This document shows positions 13,698 to 22,163 of a stretch of 64,000 bases of DNA, piece after piece (positions within the stretch are counted from its first letter, which is position 1; the number at the start of each line of letters is the position of its first letter). The notes below the pieces were generated by a model that saw only the letters and a list, made by a program, of their open reading frames with translations, searched no databases and was not told the origin of the DNA. The stretch is from Aerococcus loyolae (GTDB taxonomy: Bacteria > Bacillota > Bacilli > Lactobacillales > Aerococcaceae), in the NCBI RefSeq assembly GCF_002871915.2, contig NZ_CP126958.1, positions 62,001 through 126,000 of the forward strand, in the 5' to 3' direction. Both the position numbers and the translations under genes were made by a program.

Positions 13698-16622
13698 GTG
13701 AATAAGGAAAACCATGGTTTTGTTGAAAGTGAAAAAATTGTTTCCAAGGAGCAAGGTGCAATCATCCATCAATTCCGCCATCCGGCTTCAGGCGGCCAAG
13801 TGATTTGGATTGAAAATGATGACCCCCACCGGGCCTTTGGGATTGGATTTTTAACCCCAGCTAAGGATTCTACTGGGGTGGCCCATATTGTCGAGCATAC
13901 GGTCTTGTCTGGTTCGCGGAAGTATCCAGTCAAAGACCCCTTCATGTACATGCTCAAAAGCTCCATGAATACTTTTTTAAATGCCATGACTTATAAGGAC
14001 ATGACCCTCTTTCCAATTTCATCCATGAATGAGATTGACTTTGAGAACTTAATGTCGATTTATTTGGATGCGGTCTTTTTCCCGCGGATGTACGAAGAAG
14101 AGAATATCTTCCGCCAAGAAGGCTATCATAAGGAGCTCCACAATCCAGATGATCCCATCACCATTACCGGGGTGGTCTACAATGAAATGCGGGGCGTTTA
14201 TTCTGATGCGGACGCAGAAGTCTGCCAACAAATTGATGCCAACTTCCATCCCAATACGAGTGTGGCTTATGAATCGGGCGGTTATCCCTATGATATTCCT
14301 AAGCTCACTTACCAGGACTTTCTTGCCTTCCATAAGAAACATTACCGGCCGGATAATGCCTTGGTGGTTGTCTATGGCGATGTCAATATCGACCGAGTTC
14401 TGGACCAGTTAGATAGTGAGTACTTCTCACACTTCGAGCCTAGTGATGACCAGATCCAATTAGAATTAGCTGACCTTCCCGAAGGCGACCGGCGAATGAC
14501 CCTTTATTTTGATGCTGATGACAAGCAAGAAGCTGAGGGGCTAGCCTACCTATCCTACAATATTCCTTTTTCAAAAAATCAGACGGTTGAAGATGGCTTC
14601 TTGTATGGGATTATCATGAATGCCCTAGCTAACGGCGAGTCCAGCCCCCTCCATAAGGCCCTGGTTGAGGGCGGCTACTGCCAAGATGTGTCGGTCTATA
14701 GCTCAGGAACCTATTACAATGACTTTTCCCTGGTCTTAGAAAAGGTTGCTCCTGACCAGGTTGATACCATTATTGAAGTGATTGAAAAGACCTTAAAGAA
14801 AATCGCCGACCAGGGTCTAGACCGTGACTTGGTCAAGGCCTGTCTCAACCAAACCGAGCTCCAGCTCCGGGAAAAGGGCGGATCTTCACGGGGAGTCAAG
14901 ACCTTTATCCAATTAATGTCAGCTTGGCGCTATCTGGACCGGCCCGTCGAGGTCCTGTCCTATGAGCAAATTCTTAGTCACTTGGACCAAGTTCTCTCAT
15001 CTGCTCAGCTGGAAGACTTGATCCGAGACCGTCTGGTTGACTTCAGCTCGCGCTTGGTCATTGTCCACCTGCCTAAGCAGGGTTACCACCAAGCCAAAGA
15101 CCAAGACTTGGCCCAAAGTCTGGCCCAAGAGAAGGCCCAAGCTAGTGACAGTGAGATTGAGGCTTTGATTCAAGAAAATGCTGATTTGAAGGCTTACCAA
15201 GAAGCCCCCGATAGTCCAGCAGCCCAAGCCAGCCTACCGCAACTGACCCTGGCTGATATTGAAGCAGAAATTACCGATGCTAGTGAAGAAGAGATCACTG
15301 ACCCAACCTTGGGCAAGATCCTCTACCATCCCCAAGCCGCTAGCCAAGGAATTGCCTATTTTAATTTCAGTTTTTCAGCCAACCATTTAACCAGTGACCA
15401 GCTCTTTTTATTGAAGACCTGGACCATTCTCCTAGGGACCTTGGGAACGGCTTCCTATACTTATGATCAAATTGAAGTCAAATTAATCCAGTTAACGGCT
15501 GGTTTAACCACCCGGCCAAAAATTTATCTGGATAGCCAAGAGCCGGGCCACTTTAACTTGCAGGTCCAAGCCAGCTTTGCGGCCATGGCGGATAAGAGCC
15601 AAGCTGCCCTGGACTTAGTCAAAGAGATCATAACCAGGACTCGCTTTGAAGACCGTAAACGGATTAAGAATATCCTTGACCGGGTCAAATACCAAATGGA
15701 GCAGCAATTTGACCAAGCCGGCCATCAATTAGCCATGGGGCTACTCAAAGCCCAATATTCGCCGGCCCAAGCCACTAGTCAAGCCCTGGGCGGTTTAGAC
15801 TACTATGACCAATTAGCTGATTTCTTGGCTGACTTTGACCAGGCTCTCCCAGGTCTCCTTGAAGACTTGACCCACTTCCATGAACAAGTGCTGTCTTCAA
15901 ATACGGCAACCGTCGCAGTGACAGCCAGTCCAGCTGATAGAGACCGCTTGATCGACCAAGTCCACGACTTTTTAGCCGATTTGCCAAAAAGCGACTATGC
16001 CGGACTAGACCATATGAAAAATCCCGCTCCCTTACATGAAGCGGGGAATATTGGCCTAATGTCCAATAGTAATGTCCAATATGTGGTCCAAGGTGGCCCC
16101 CTAAATGTAAAGGCCAGCCAAAGAGGGCAACTCCCAGTCTTTACTAATATTATGAGTAATGAAATCCTCCATGAAAAAATCCGGGCCCAAGCGGGAGCTT
16201 ATGGGGCGGGGCTTTCTATGAGTCCTGCTGGTGGAGTCTTAGCCTATTCCTACCGCGACCCCCATTTGAAACAAAGTCTAGCCGTCTACCAAAATATGGA
16301 CCAATCCTTTAAGGATTTAGACTTAACCTCCGACTTTGTCGAGCAGCGGATTATTGGTTCCCTGACCCATTATCAGTACCCACTGACCCCTAAAGAAGTC
16401 AATGCGATCAAATTAAAACGCTACTTCTGTAAGCAGAGTCGGGCCGACTTAGACCAGGAATTCTCTGACCTCATCCATGCCCAGCAGGAAGACTTACTGG
16501 CGCTTAATGAGACTGTCAGTCAAGTGATGGAAGACGCTAAAATTGTAGTTTATGGCAACCGCGATAAGTTGCAAGCCAACCAAGAGCTCTTTGACCAATT
16601 AAGAGAATTAAAGCGGGATTAG
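13698..16622 (+). CDS. Insulinase-family zinc metallopeptidase (M16C, PreP-like)
   Basis: A 974-residue protein of the M16C clan. The inverted zinc motif HxxEH is present as HIVEH near residue 63, followed by VLSGSRKYPVKDPF, and the downstream glutamate is likely in VVYNEMRGVY near 163. There is no signal peptide, so it should act in the cytoplasm on short unfolded peptides, like presequence protease. The start is the GTG at 13698 with AAGAGGAG eight bases before it; an upstream in-frame GTG at 13668 overlaps the promoter -10 (TATACT, 13661-13666) and cannot be the start. Inverted copies of the family 2 repeat flank the gene. It ends in a terminator at 16652. Substrate unknown. Confidence 0.88.
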   Translation: MNKENHGFVESEKIVSKEQGAIIHQFRHPASGGQVIWIENDDPHRAFGIGFLTPAKDSTGVAHIVEHTVLSGSRKYPVKDPFMYMLKSSMNTFLNAMTYKDMTLFPISSMNEIDFENLMSIYLDAVFFPRMYEEENIFRQEGYHKELHNPDDPITITGVVYNEMRGVYSDADAEVCQQIDANFHPNTSVAYESGGYPYDIPKLTYQDFLAFHKKHYRPDNALVVVYGDVNIDRVLDQLDSEYFSHFEPSDDQIQLELADLPEGDRRMTLYFDADDKQEAEGLAYLSYNIPFSKNQTVEDGFLYGIIMNALANGESSPLHKALVEGGYCQDVSVYSSGTYYNDFSLVLEKVAPDQVDTIIEVIEKTLKKIADQGLDRDLVKACLNQTELQLREKGGSSRGVKTFIQLMSAWRYLDRPVEVLSYEQILSHLDQVLSSAQLEDLIRDRLVDFSSRLVIVHLPKQGYHQAKDQDLAQSLAQEKAQASDSEIEALIQENADLKAYQEAPDSPAAQASLPQLTLADIEAEITDASEEEITDPTLGKILYHPQAASQGIAYFNFSFSANHLTSDQLFLLKTWTILLGTLGTASYTYDQIEVKLIQLTAGLTTRPKIYLDSQEPGHFNLQVQASFAAMADKSQAALDLVKEIITRTRFEDRKRIKNILDRVKYQMEQQFDQAGHQLAMGLLKAQYSPAQATSQALGGLDYYDQLADFLADFDQALPGLLEDLTHFHEQVLSSNTATVAVTASPADRDRLIDQVHDFLADLPKSDYAGLDHMKNPAPLHEAGNIGLMSNSNVQYVVQGGPLNVKASQRGQLPVFTNIMSNEILHEKIRAQAGAYGAGLSMSPAGGVLAYSYRDPHLKQSLAVYQNMDQSFKDLDLTSDFVEQRIIGSLTHYQYPLTPKEVNAIKLKRYFCKQSRADLDQEFSDLIHAQQEDLLALNETVSQVMEDAKIVVYGNRDKLQANQELFDQLRELKRD

Positions 16623-16651
16623 TCCCCATTAGCTGAGGACCTAGTCTCCCA

Positions 16652-16686
16652 GTGAGCTTAGGATTTAATACCTAGGCTCGCTTTTT
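16652..16686 (+). terminator. Terminator of the M16C peptidase gene
   Basis: GTGAGCTTAGG and CCTAGGCTCGC form the stem, followed by five T. Confidence 0.75.
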
Positions 16687-16747
16687 ATCTTTTACTGTTT
16701 ATGGCAGATAACTATTTATAAAATTATATTCATATATTAGCTAGTTA

Positions 16748-16827
16748 TGAGCAGTAGTGGCGCTTTGAAATAGGTTGTTAGCCATGGCTTTCTAACGATC
16801 TAATTTCAAAAGCAGAACGAATGCTCA
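16748..16827. repeat. Family 2 palindromic repeat, short copy in inverted orientation
   Basis: The left end TGAGCAGTAGTGGCGCTTTGAAAT matches the right end type of the copy at 13399-13579, and the right end, read inward, gives TGAGCATTCGTTCTGC. The 80-bp element therefore lies in the opposite orientation and has a much shorter core with a TTAG/CTAA-type inner stem. Confidence 0.75.
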
Positions 16828-16840
16828 TTAATATGATTTT

Positions 16841-17026
16841 TTAATTCAACCCCAGATATTGGCCGAAGGAAGCAGCAATAATGGCCAGACCGATAAAGAC
16901 CCAAAAGGAAATTTTTAAATAATAGTCGAGCTTTTCCTTACCAGGAACCCGGGTTTTGAAGAGCCGGTAGAGGGCAATGGCGAAGGCAATTAAGCCAAAA
17001 ATGAGGGCAACAGTATAACGATTCAT
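16841..17026 (-). CDS. Small two-helix membrane protein, function unknown
   Basis: A 61-residue protein with two hydrophobic segments (about residues 6-22 and 38-57) joined by a basic loop RLFKTRVPGKEK. AAAGGAG seven bases before the ATG makes it a credible gene. I recognise no family. It lies alone on the minus strand between the peptidase and dut. Confidence 0.65.
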   Translation of the reverse strand: MNRYTVALIFGLIAFAIALYRLFKTRVPGKEKLDYYLKISFWVFIGLAIIAASFGQYLGLN

Positions 17027-17135
17027 AGTAAACTCCTTTGTAAGTGATCCAGTCGATCTATTTCTTAATCATTGTAAGGGAAAAAATCCCCTAGGCAAAG
17101 AAGGATAAAATTTGTTTAAGGCTTTGGCTTTTGTT

Positions 17136-17163
17136 TTGGGAAGCGGTCCTTCCATTATATAAT
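17136..17163 (+). promoter_or_regulatory. Promoter of dut-radA
   Basis: TTGGGA (17136-17141) and TATAAT (17158-17163) with a 16-bp spacer. Confidence 0.5.
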
Positions 17164-17193
17164 GAATAAAAGAAGCGGAGCGTGAAGAAAGTA

Positions 17194-17703
17194 ATGGCAA
17201 AAAGAGGATTTGAAATTGTCAGTTCCTACCAAGATCAAGGTATACACCTACCCCAAAGGCAAACTACTTCTGCGGCTGGCTATGACATTGAGGCCGCTGA
17301 GCGGGTGGTTTTACCTTCCTTTTGGTCGGCGGCTGTCAAAGCGGCAGGGGGACAAGGAAAAGGCGATTTAGCGAAGATTACCCAACCTAGCCTGGTTCCG
17401 ACCGGGCTCAAGGCTTATATGCCTCACGATGAATACCTGCAAATTATTTCCCGGTCCAGTAACCCTTGGAAACGTAACCTCACCTTACCTAATGGGGTGG
17501 GGATTATTGATAGTGACTACTATAATAATGCCAATAATGAAGGCCATATCTATGTTCAACTGCTCAATTTTGGCTTGGAAGATGTGGTGATTGAGAAGGG
17601 CGAGCGGATTGCCCAGGGGATTTTTACCCCCTACCTGAAGACTGACCAAGATAGTGGTGGTTTGAAGGAGCGGAGTGGTGGTTTTGGAAGTTCCGGACAA
17701 TAA
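17194..17703 (+). CDS. dut: dUTP diphosphatase (dUTPase)
   Basis: A 169-residue trimeric dUTPase that hydrolyses dUTP to dUMP and pyrophosphate, keeping uracil out of DNA. Motifs in order: AGYDIEAAE (motif 1, about residue 24), RSSNPWKR (motif 2, about 88), GVGIIDSDYYNN (motif 3, uracil pocket), KGERIAQGIF (motif 4) and RSGGFGSSG at the C-terminus (motif 5, phosphate-binding tail). It carries the insert between motifs 1 and 2 seen in Firmicute enzymes. I choose the ATG at 17194; a GTG at 17182 directly abuts the GGAG sequence. radA follows after 19 bases, probably in the same transcript. Confidence 0.93.
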   Translation: MAKRGFEIVSSYQDQGIHLPQRQTTSAAGYDIEAAERVVLPSFWSAAVKAAGGQGKGDLAKITQPSLVPTGLKAYMPHDEYLQIISRSSNPWKRNLTLPNGVGIIDSDYYNNANNEGHIYVQLLNFGLEDVVIEKGERIAQGIFTPYLKTDQDSGGLKERSGGFGSSGQ

Positions 17704-17722
17704 GAGAAAGTAGAGGGAAGGA

Positions 17723-19111
17723 ATGGCTAAAAAGAAGCGAAAAACTGTCTACACTTGCCAGGCTTGTGGCTATGAATCACCTCAGTGGTATGGGAAATGT
17801 CCCCAATGCGGAGCTTGGAATACTCTGGAAGAGGAAGTGATTGCGGGGAAGCCCATCCGCCAAGCTGGGACAGAGGTCAATCAGAAAAAAGCCAAGCCTG
17901 AACGCCTCAAGGAAGTCAGCCAGGCGGAAGAAAAACGGGTAAAGACTGGCTTAGGCGAGTTCAACCGGGTCCTCGGTGGCGGGGTAGTCCCTGGGTCTTT
18001 GGTCCTGATTGGTGGGGATCCCGGCATTGGGAAGTCAACCCTGCTCCTCCAGGTGGCCAAGCAATTAAGTGATAATGGTAGCCGGGTCCTCTATGTTTCC
18101 GGTGAAGAAAGTCTACATCAAATCAAGATGCGGGCTGACCGTCTAGGCTACCAGGATGCGGACTTTTTTGTTTATGCGGAAACCGACCTCTTGGCCATTG
18201 AAGCGGCGATTTCTGATACCCAGGCGGATTTTGTGGTGATTGATTCCATTCAAACCATGGTCCATCCCAATAATGAATCCTTAGCCGGTAGTGTCAGTCA
18301 GGTCAGAGAAGCGACCGGGGAACTCATGCATATCGCCAAAAGCTCTGGAATCGCCATCTTTGTGGTCGGCCATGTGACCAAGGAAGGTAATATTGCCGGA
18401 CCGCGGATTCTCGAACACATGGTGGACACAGTCTTGTACTTGGAAGGGGAGAAGCATAACACCTTCCGAATCCTAAGAGCGGTCAAAAACCGTTTTGGGT
18501 CGACCAATGAAATCGGAGTTTTTGACATGAAAAGTCAGGGCCTGGAAGAGGTCACCAACCCTAGCCAGCTCTTTTTAGAAGAACGGCTCATGGGAGCCAA
18601 TGGGTCGGCAGTGGTTGCTTCCATGGAAGGAACGCGTCCGATTCTAACCGAAATCCAAGCCCTCTTGTCGGCTACAGCCTTTGGGAATGCCCGCCGTACC
18701 GCCAGTGGTTTGGACTATTCCCGGGTGACCCTCATTATGGCGGTTTTAGAGAAGCGGGCCCATCTCATGCTGCAGAACCAAGATGCCTACCTTAAGTCAA
18801 CTGGTGGGGTCAAACTCGATGAACCGGCCATTGACCTAGCTATTGCTGTAGCTGTGGCTTCCAGTTACTGGGAGAAGGAAACCCAGGCCAGCGATTGCTT
18901 TGTGGGTGAGATTGGCCTGACCGGTGAAATTCGTCGGATTTCCCGGATTAATGAACGGATCCAAGAAGCGGAAAAATTAGGTTTTAAACGGATCTTTATC
19001 CCCTATGGGAACCTGCAAGGCCTGGCGACCGATAGTCAAGACATTGAAATTATTGGTGCCAAGACCCTGACTCAAGTTCTCAAAGAAGTCTTTCTCCCTC
19101 AGGGAAGATAG
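17723..19111 (+). CDS. radA: DNA repair protein RadA
   Basis: A 462-residue RecA-like ATPase that helps process recombination intermediates by branch migration. An N-terminal zinc finger (CQACG..CPQCG, residues 11-30) precedes the Walker [13 protein letters not shown] near residue 98, the RadA-specific [13 protein letters not shown] near 255, and a C-terminal Lon-like domain with [18 protein letters not shown] and [17 protein letters not shown]. Length is typical. GAGGGAAGG lies just upstream of the ATG. The dut-radA pairing is common in this order. Confidence 0.97.
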   Translation: MAKKKRKTVYTCQACGYESPQWYGKCPQCGAWNTLEEEVIAGKPIRQAGTEVNQKKAKPERLKEVSQAEEKRVKTGLGEFNRVLGGGVVPGSLVLIGGDPGIGKSTLLLQVAKQLSDNGSRVLYVSGEESLHQIKMRADRLGYQDADFFVYAETDLLAIEAAISDTQADFVVIDSIQTMVHPNNESLAGSVSQVREATGELMHIAKSSGIAIFVVGHVTKEGNIAGPRILEHMVDTVLYLEGEKHNTFRILRAVKNRFGSTNEIGVFDMKSQGLEEVTNPSQLFLEERLMGANGSAVVASMEGTRPILTEIQALLSATAFGNARRTASGLDYSRVTLIMAVLEKRAHLMLQNQDAYLKSTGGVKLDEPAIDLAIAVAVASSYWEKETQASDCFVGEIGLTGEIRRISRINERIQEAEKLGFKRIFIPYGNLQGLATDSQDIEIIGAKTLTQVLKEVFLPQGR

Positions 19112-19125
19112 GGAGTATAATTAAC

Positions 19126-19154
19126 TAACACTTAAAAGATATATTGTGTATAAT
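19126..19154 (+). promoter_or_regulatory. Promoter of the PIN/TRAM gene
   Basis: TAACAC (19126-19131) and TATAAT (19149-19154) are 17 bp apart. The -35 is poor and the -10 perfect. Confidence 0.5.
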
Positions 19155-19197
19155 GTAATAGAAAATAAAATAAAAACCACTGAAAGGGGGTGACAAG

Positions 19198-20370
19198 ATG
19201 AAACGATTAGATGTATGGGCCAAGATTATTGATTTTCTGTGGTTATTAGTGGGGGCAGGCTTTGGTTACTATCTCCTCCCCATCTTATGGCGGTGGACCA
19301 ATTTATCCCACACCTTTATTAATCAAGCGTGGATTAATATCATCATTGGAGCACTTATTTTTCTAATTCTTATTAAATTATTAGAACCGCTTGAAAAGAA
19401 ACTGGTCAGACGTTTAGAGAAGGAGATTCGCGATCTACCGATCAGCAATATCCTCATCGCTCTCTTAGGAATTGTTATGGGGCTGATTCTGGCTTGGTTG
19501 ATTAATATTCCTTTGATTGCCTTGGATATTTACTTTATCAGTAATGTCTTGCCGGTCGTTCTGACCATTCTCTTTGCTTTTTTAGGGTATTTTGTCCTCT
19601 GGGTGAAGAGTGATGAGATATTGGCCTTCTTCCGTAATATTCGTATCAGTAATTTACGGGACCGTGTCCAAGACAAGGAGACCGCTAGTGATGAAGAGGA
19701 GGCTAAAAGTAGTCCCAGCCCAGCCAAGTCCGATAAGGAGTCGGGGCAAGAGAGCGAAGTTTGGGAAAACTTCAAACCCTATAAGATATTGGATACCAGT
19801 GTTATTATTGATGGCCGGATCCTGGATGTCTTAAAGACTGGGATTATCGAAGGGACGATTTTAGTGCCCAACTTTGTCCTCAAGGAACTTCAGTACATTG
19901 CCGATTCTTCCGATGCCTCTAAGCGGGTCCGGGGACGGCGGGGCTTAGATGTCTTAAACGCTATCCAAGCCTTAGATAACTTGCCGGTGGAATTTTATGC
20001 GGGCGACTTTGAAGAAGAGGAAGAAGTGGATTTGAAGTTGCTGCTACTGGCTAAGGAAGTGAATGGGGTGGTGGTGACCAACGACTATAATCTCAACAAG
20101 GTCAGCCACTTCCATCAAATTAAGGTCCTTAACTTAAATGAATTAGCTAACGCCATGAAGACCGTGGTTATTCCTGGCGACCGCATGCAAGTCCATATCA
20201 TTAAAAAGGGGACCGAACGCCAACAAGGGGTCGGTTACTTGGATGATGGCACTATGATTGTGGTGGAAGAAGGACGCTTGCATATGGATGAAGAGCTTGA
20301 GGTCGAAGTGACCAGTGCTATTCAAACCAATGCTGGAAAGATGATTTTTGCCAAATTAGCCGATGACTAA
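19198..20370 (+). CDS. yacL: Membrane-anchored PIN/TRAM-domain protein (YacL-like)
   Basis: A 390-residue protein. Four hydrophobic segments fill roughly residues 10-140. A Ser/Glu-rich linker (about 155-185) leads to a PIN nuclease-like domain with ILDTSVIIDGRILD (about 199) and VVVTNDYNLNKV (about 297), containing the conserved acidic residues. A TRAM RNA-binding domain closes the protein (GDRMQVHIIKKG onward, about 323). This is the layout of B. subtilis YacL and its relatives next to radA; their biochemical role is not settled, but the domains suggest an RNA nuclease at the membrane. AAAGGGGGTGA precedes the ATG. Own promoter, with a long hairpin terminator downstream. Confidence 0.9.
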   Translation: MKRLDVWAKIIDFLWLLVGAGFGYYLLPILWRWTNLSHTFINQAWINIIIGALIFLILIKLLEPLEKKLVRRLEKEIRDLPISNILIALLGIVMGLILAWLINIPLIALDIYFISNVLPVVLTILFAFLGYFVLWVKSDEILAFFRNIRISNLRDRVQDKETASDEEEAKSSPSPAKSDKESGQESEVWENFKPYKILDTSVIIDGRILDVLKTGIIEGTILVPNFVLKELQYIADSSDASKRVRGRRGLDVLNAIQALDNLPVEFYAGDFEEEEEVDLKLLLLAKEVNGVVVTNDYNLNKVSHFHQIKVLNLNELANAMKTVVIPGDRMQVHIIKKGTERQQGVGYLDDGTMIVVEEGRLHMDEELEVEVTSAIQTNAGKMIFAKLADD

Positions 20371-20375
20371 AAGTA

Positions 20376-20471
20376 AAAAATGCCCAAGCCTATTCTGTGG
20401 AAGCGGGTCAAAGCAGTTGATAAATCTTTCAACAGCTTGCTGACCGCTATAGAATGAGCTGGGCATTTTTT
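20376..20471. terminator. Long bidirectional hairpin terminator
   Basis: AAAAATGCCCA at the left pairs with TGGGCATTTTTT at the right, with inner pairs ATTCT/AGAAT, AGCGGGTCA/TGACCGCT and GTTGA/TCAAC, making a stem of about 95 bases between two convergent genes. T-runs exist on both strands. Confidence 0.85.
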
Positions 20472-20477
20472 GATGGC

Positions 20478-21293
20478 TTAAGCTTGTTTAGCTTGGAGGA
20501 CTTGGTCCATGACCTGGATCACTCCCTGATCATTGTTAGACGGGGCTAGGTATTTGGCAACGGCCTTGATATCGTCATGGGCGTTGGCAACGGCATAACT
20601 GTATGCGGCCACTTCTAGCATGGGGATATCGTTGTAATTATCACCAATGGCAAGCATTTTTTGAGGAGAAATTCCCTCGGCTTGGCCCAGATGGCTTATG
20701 CCTTGGCCCTTATCGACGCCAGGAGCGGTGATATCAATCCAGTCCCAGCCGGAGACAGCAACCGAGAAGTCATTTCCAAATTTTGGAGCATAGTCTTGGT
20801 CATGGTGGGCCTTACTATCATTATTAGGCAGGTAGATAGTGAATTTGTTGGCCGGAAGGTCCAGTTGGGTCAAGTCATCCACATAATTCAGTTGGTAGTA
20901 GTAATAGCGCAAGGCCTCATCATAAATCTTGGCTTCCTTAGCCACATAGGCCCCGTCTAAGCCACACAAGACCCCGATGTTATTAGGGATGTCTTCGGCA
21001 AAGCGAGCCATGGCTTGGTAGTCCTTAGGGTCGATTAATTCCTGGTAGAGGGGGCGGTCTTGGTAGCTGACATAACCGCCGTTATCAGAGATAAAGGTGA
21101 TTTGGTCCTCTAGGTGAGGAAACATAGCTTTTAAGGTATAATTGGGGCGTCCACTAGCAATAGCGACTAAGACATCGACTTGGGCGAGGTCTTTCACCAG
21201 GCTGTCAAAGCGGTCGGGAAGCTCGCCACTATCGGTAATCAGGGTCTTATCCATATCGATAGCAATGAGGCGGACATTTTCTAAGTTGGGCAT
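20478..21293 (-). CDS. HAD-superfamily Cof-type phosphatase
   Basis: A 271-residue cytoplasmic phosphatase of HAD subfamily IIB. Motif I is IAIDMDKTLI (about residue 10), motif II is in IASGRPNYT (about 43), and the lysine and motif IV appear in NKFTIYL and KMLAIGDNYNDIPML (about 215), followed by the family's YAVANAHDDIKAVAKY. The second acid of motif I is followed by K-T-L rather than the more usual G-T-L, a small variation. AGAGGAG precedes the ATG. Substrate is probably a sugar phosphate or flavin-type phosphate, but this cannot be told from sequence. Confidence 0.88.
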   Translation of the reverse strand: MPNLENVRLIAIDMDKTLITDSGELPDRFDSLVKDLAQVDVLVAIASGRPNYTLKAMFPHLEDQITFISDNGGYVSYQDRPLYQELIDPKDYQAMARFAEDIPNNIGVLCGLDGAYVAKEAKIYDEALRYYYYQLNYVDDLTQLDLPANKFTIYLPNNDSKAHHDQDYAPKFGNDFSVAVSGWDWIDITAPGVDKGQGISHLGQAEGISPQKMLAIGDNYNDIPMLEVAAYSYAVANAHDDIKAVAKYLAPSNNDQGVIQVMDQVLQAKQA

Positions 21294-21389
21294 GTAAAAA
21301 TCTCCTCTTCTTTATTCGATTGATTTAGTTTTACTCTATCATAATCTCCATAGGGAGGCTATTTTCAGTGAACAATATCGGTTGCTTTT

Positions 21390-21418
21390 TTGTCCCTTTC
21401 GTGAGAAATTAGTATAAT
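21390..21418 (+). promoter_or_regulatory. Promoter of the MacB-type exporter operon
   Basis: TTGTCC (21390-21395) and TATAAT (21413-21418), 17 bp apart. Confidence 0.7.
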
Positions 21419-21459
21419 TATATTAATAAGAAGTATTTTGTACAAAAAGGGTGGTCAAC

Positions 21460-22161
21460 TTGTCTTATATTAAACTAAAAGATGTTTGCAAGAGCTATGG
21501 CCAAGGCAATAGCCAAGTGATTGCGAACGATAATGTCTCCTTCACCATTGAAGAAGGCGAATTTGTGGTGATTTTGGGACCTTCAGGAGCCGGGAAGTCA
21601 ACCGTTTTAAATATTTTAGGCGGTATGGACCAGGCAAGTAGTGGTGAAATCTGGGTAGCCGGTAAAAATATTGCCAACTTTAATGAACGTGAACTCACCG
21701 CTTATCGCCGCGATAATGTGGGTTTTGTTTTTCAATTTTATAATCTTATTCCTAACCTTACCGCTAAGGAAAATGTGGAAATGGCTGAGCAGATTGCCGA
21801 CCAGTCCTTTACCGCTAGTGAAGTCTTAAAGGAAGTGAACTTGGCAGACCGAGAAAATAACTTCCCCGCCCAACTCTCTGGTGGGGAACAGCAACGGGTA
21901 TCGATTGCTCGGGCTATTGCCAAAAATCCCAAGCTCCTACTCTGCGATGAACCTACCGGGGCCTTGGACAATGACACCGGCCAACAAGTGCTCAAGCTCC
22001 TACAAAAACAGTCAGTAGACAATGGCACCACAGTTGTGGTCATTACCCACAACCAAAACATTGCCGCCATGGCTGACCGGGTGATCCGGATTAAGAACGG
22101 CCAGGTGGAATCCAACGTTACTCAGGATGACCCTAAGCAAGTCGAAGAGATTGAGTGGTAA
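21460..22161 (+). CDS. ABC exporter ATPase (MacB/LolD type)
   Basis: A 233-residue ATPase: Walker [10 protein letters not shown] near residue 42, Q-loop FVFQFYNL, signature [15 protein letters not shown] near 142, Walker [13 protein letters not shown] near 162 and the switch histidine in VVITHNQNI. The LFARGEA-type MacB/LolD subfamily pairs with FtsX-like permeases, and one follows. I prefer the TTG at 21460 because AAAGGGTGG ends five bases before it; the GTG at 21451 lies inside that ribosome binding site. The stop is two bases before the permease start, so the genes are coupled. Confidence 0.88.
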   Translation: MSYIKLKDVCKSYGQGNSQVIANDNVSFTIEEGEFVVILGPSGAGKSTVLNILGGMDQASSGEIWVAGKNIANFNERELTAYRRDNVGFVFQFYNLIPNLTAKENVEMAEQIADQSFTASEVLKEVNLADRENNFPAQLSGGEQQRVSIARAIAKNPKLLLCDEPTGALDNDTGQQVLKLLQKQSVDNGTTVVVITHNQNIAAMADRVIRIKNGQVESNVTQDDPKQVEEIEW

Positions 22162-22163
22162 GC

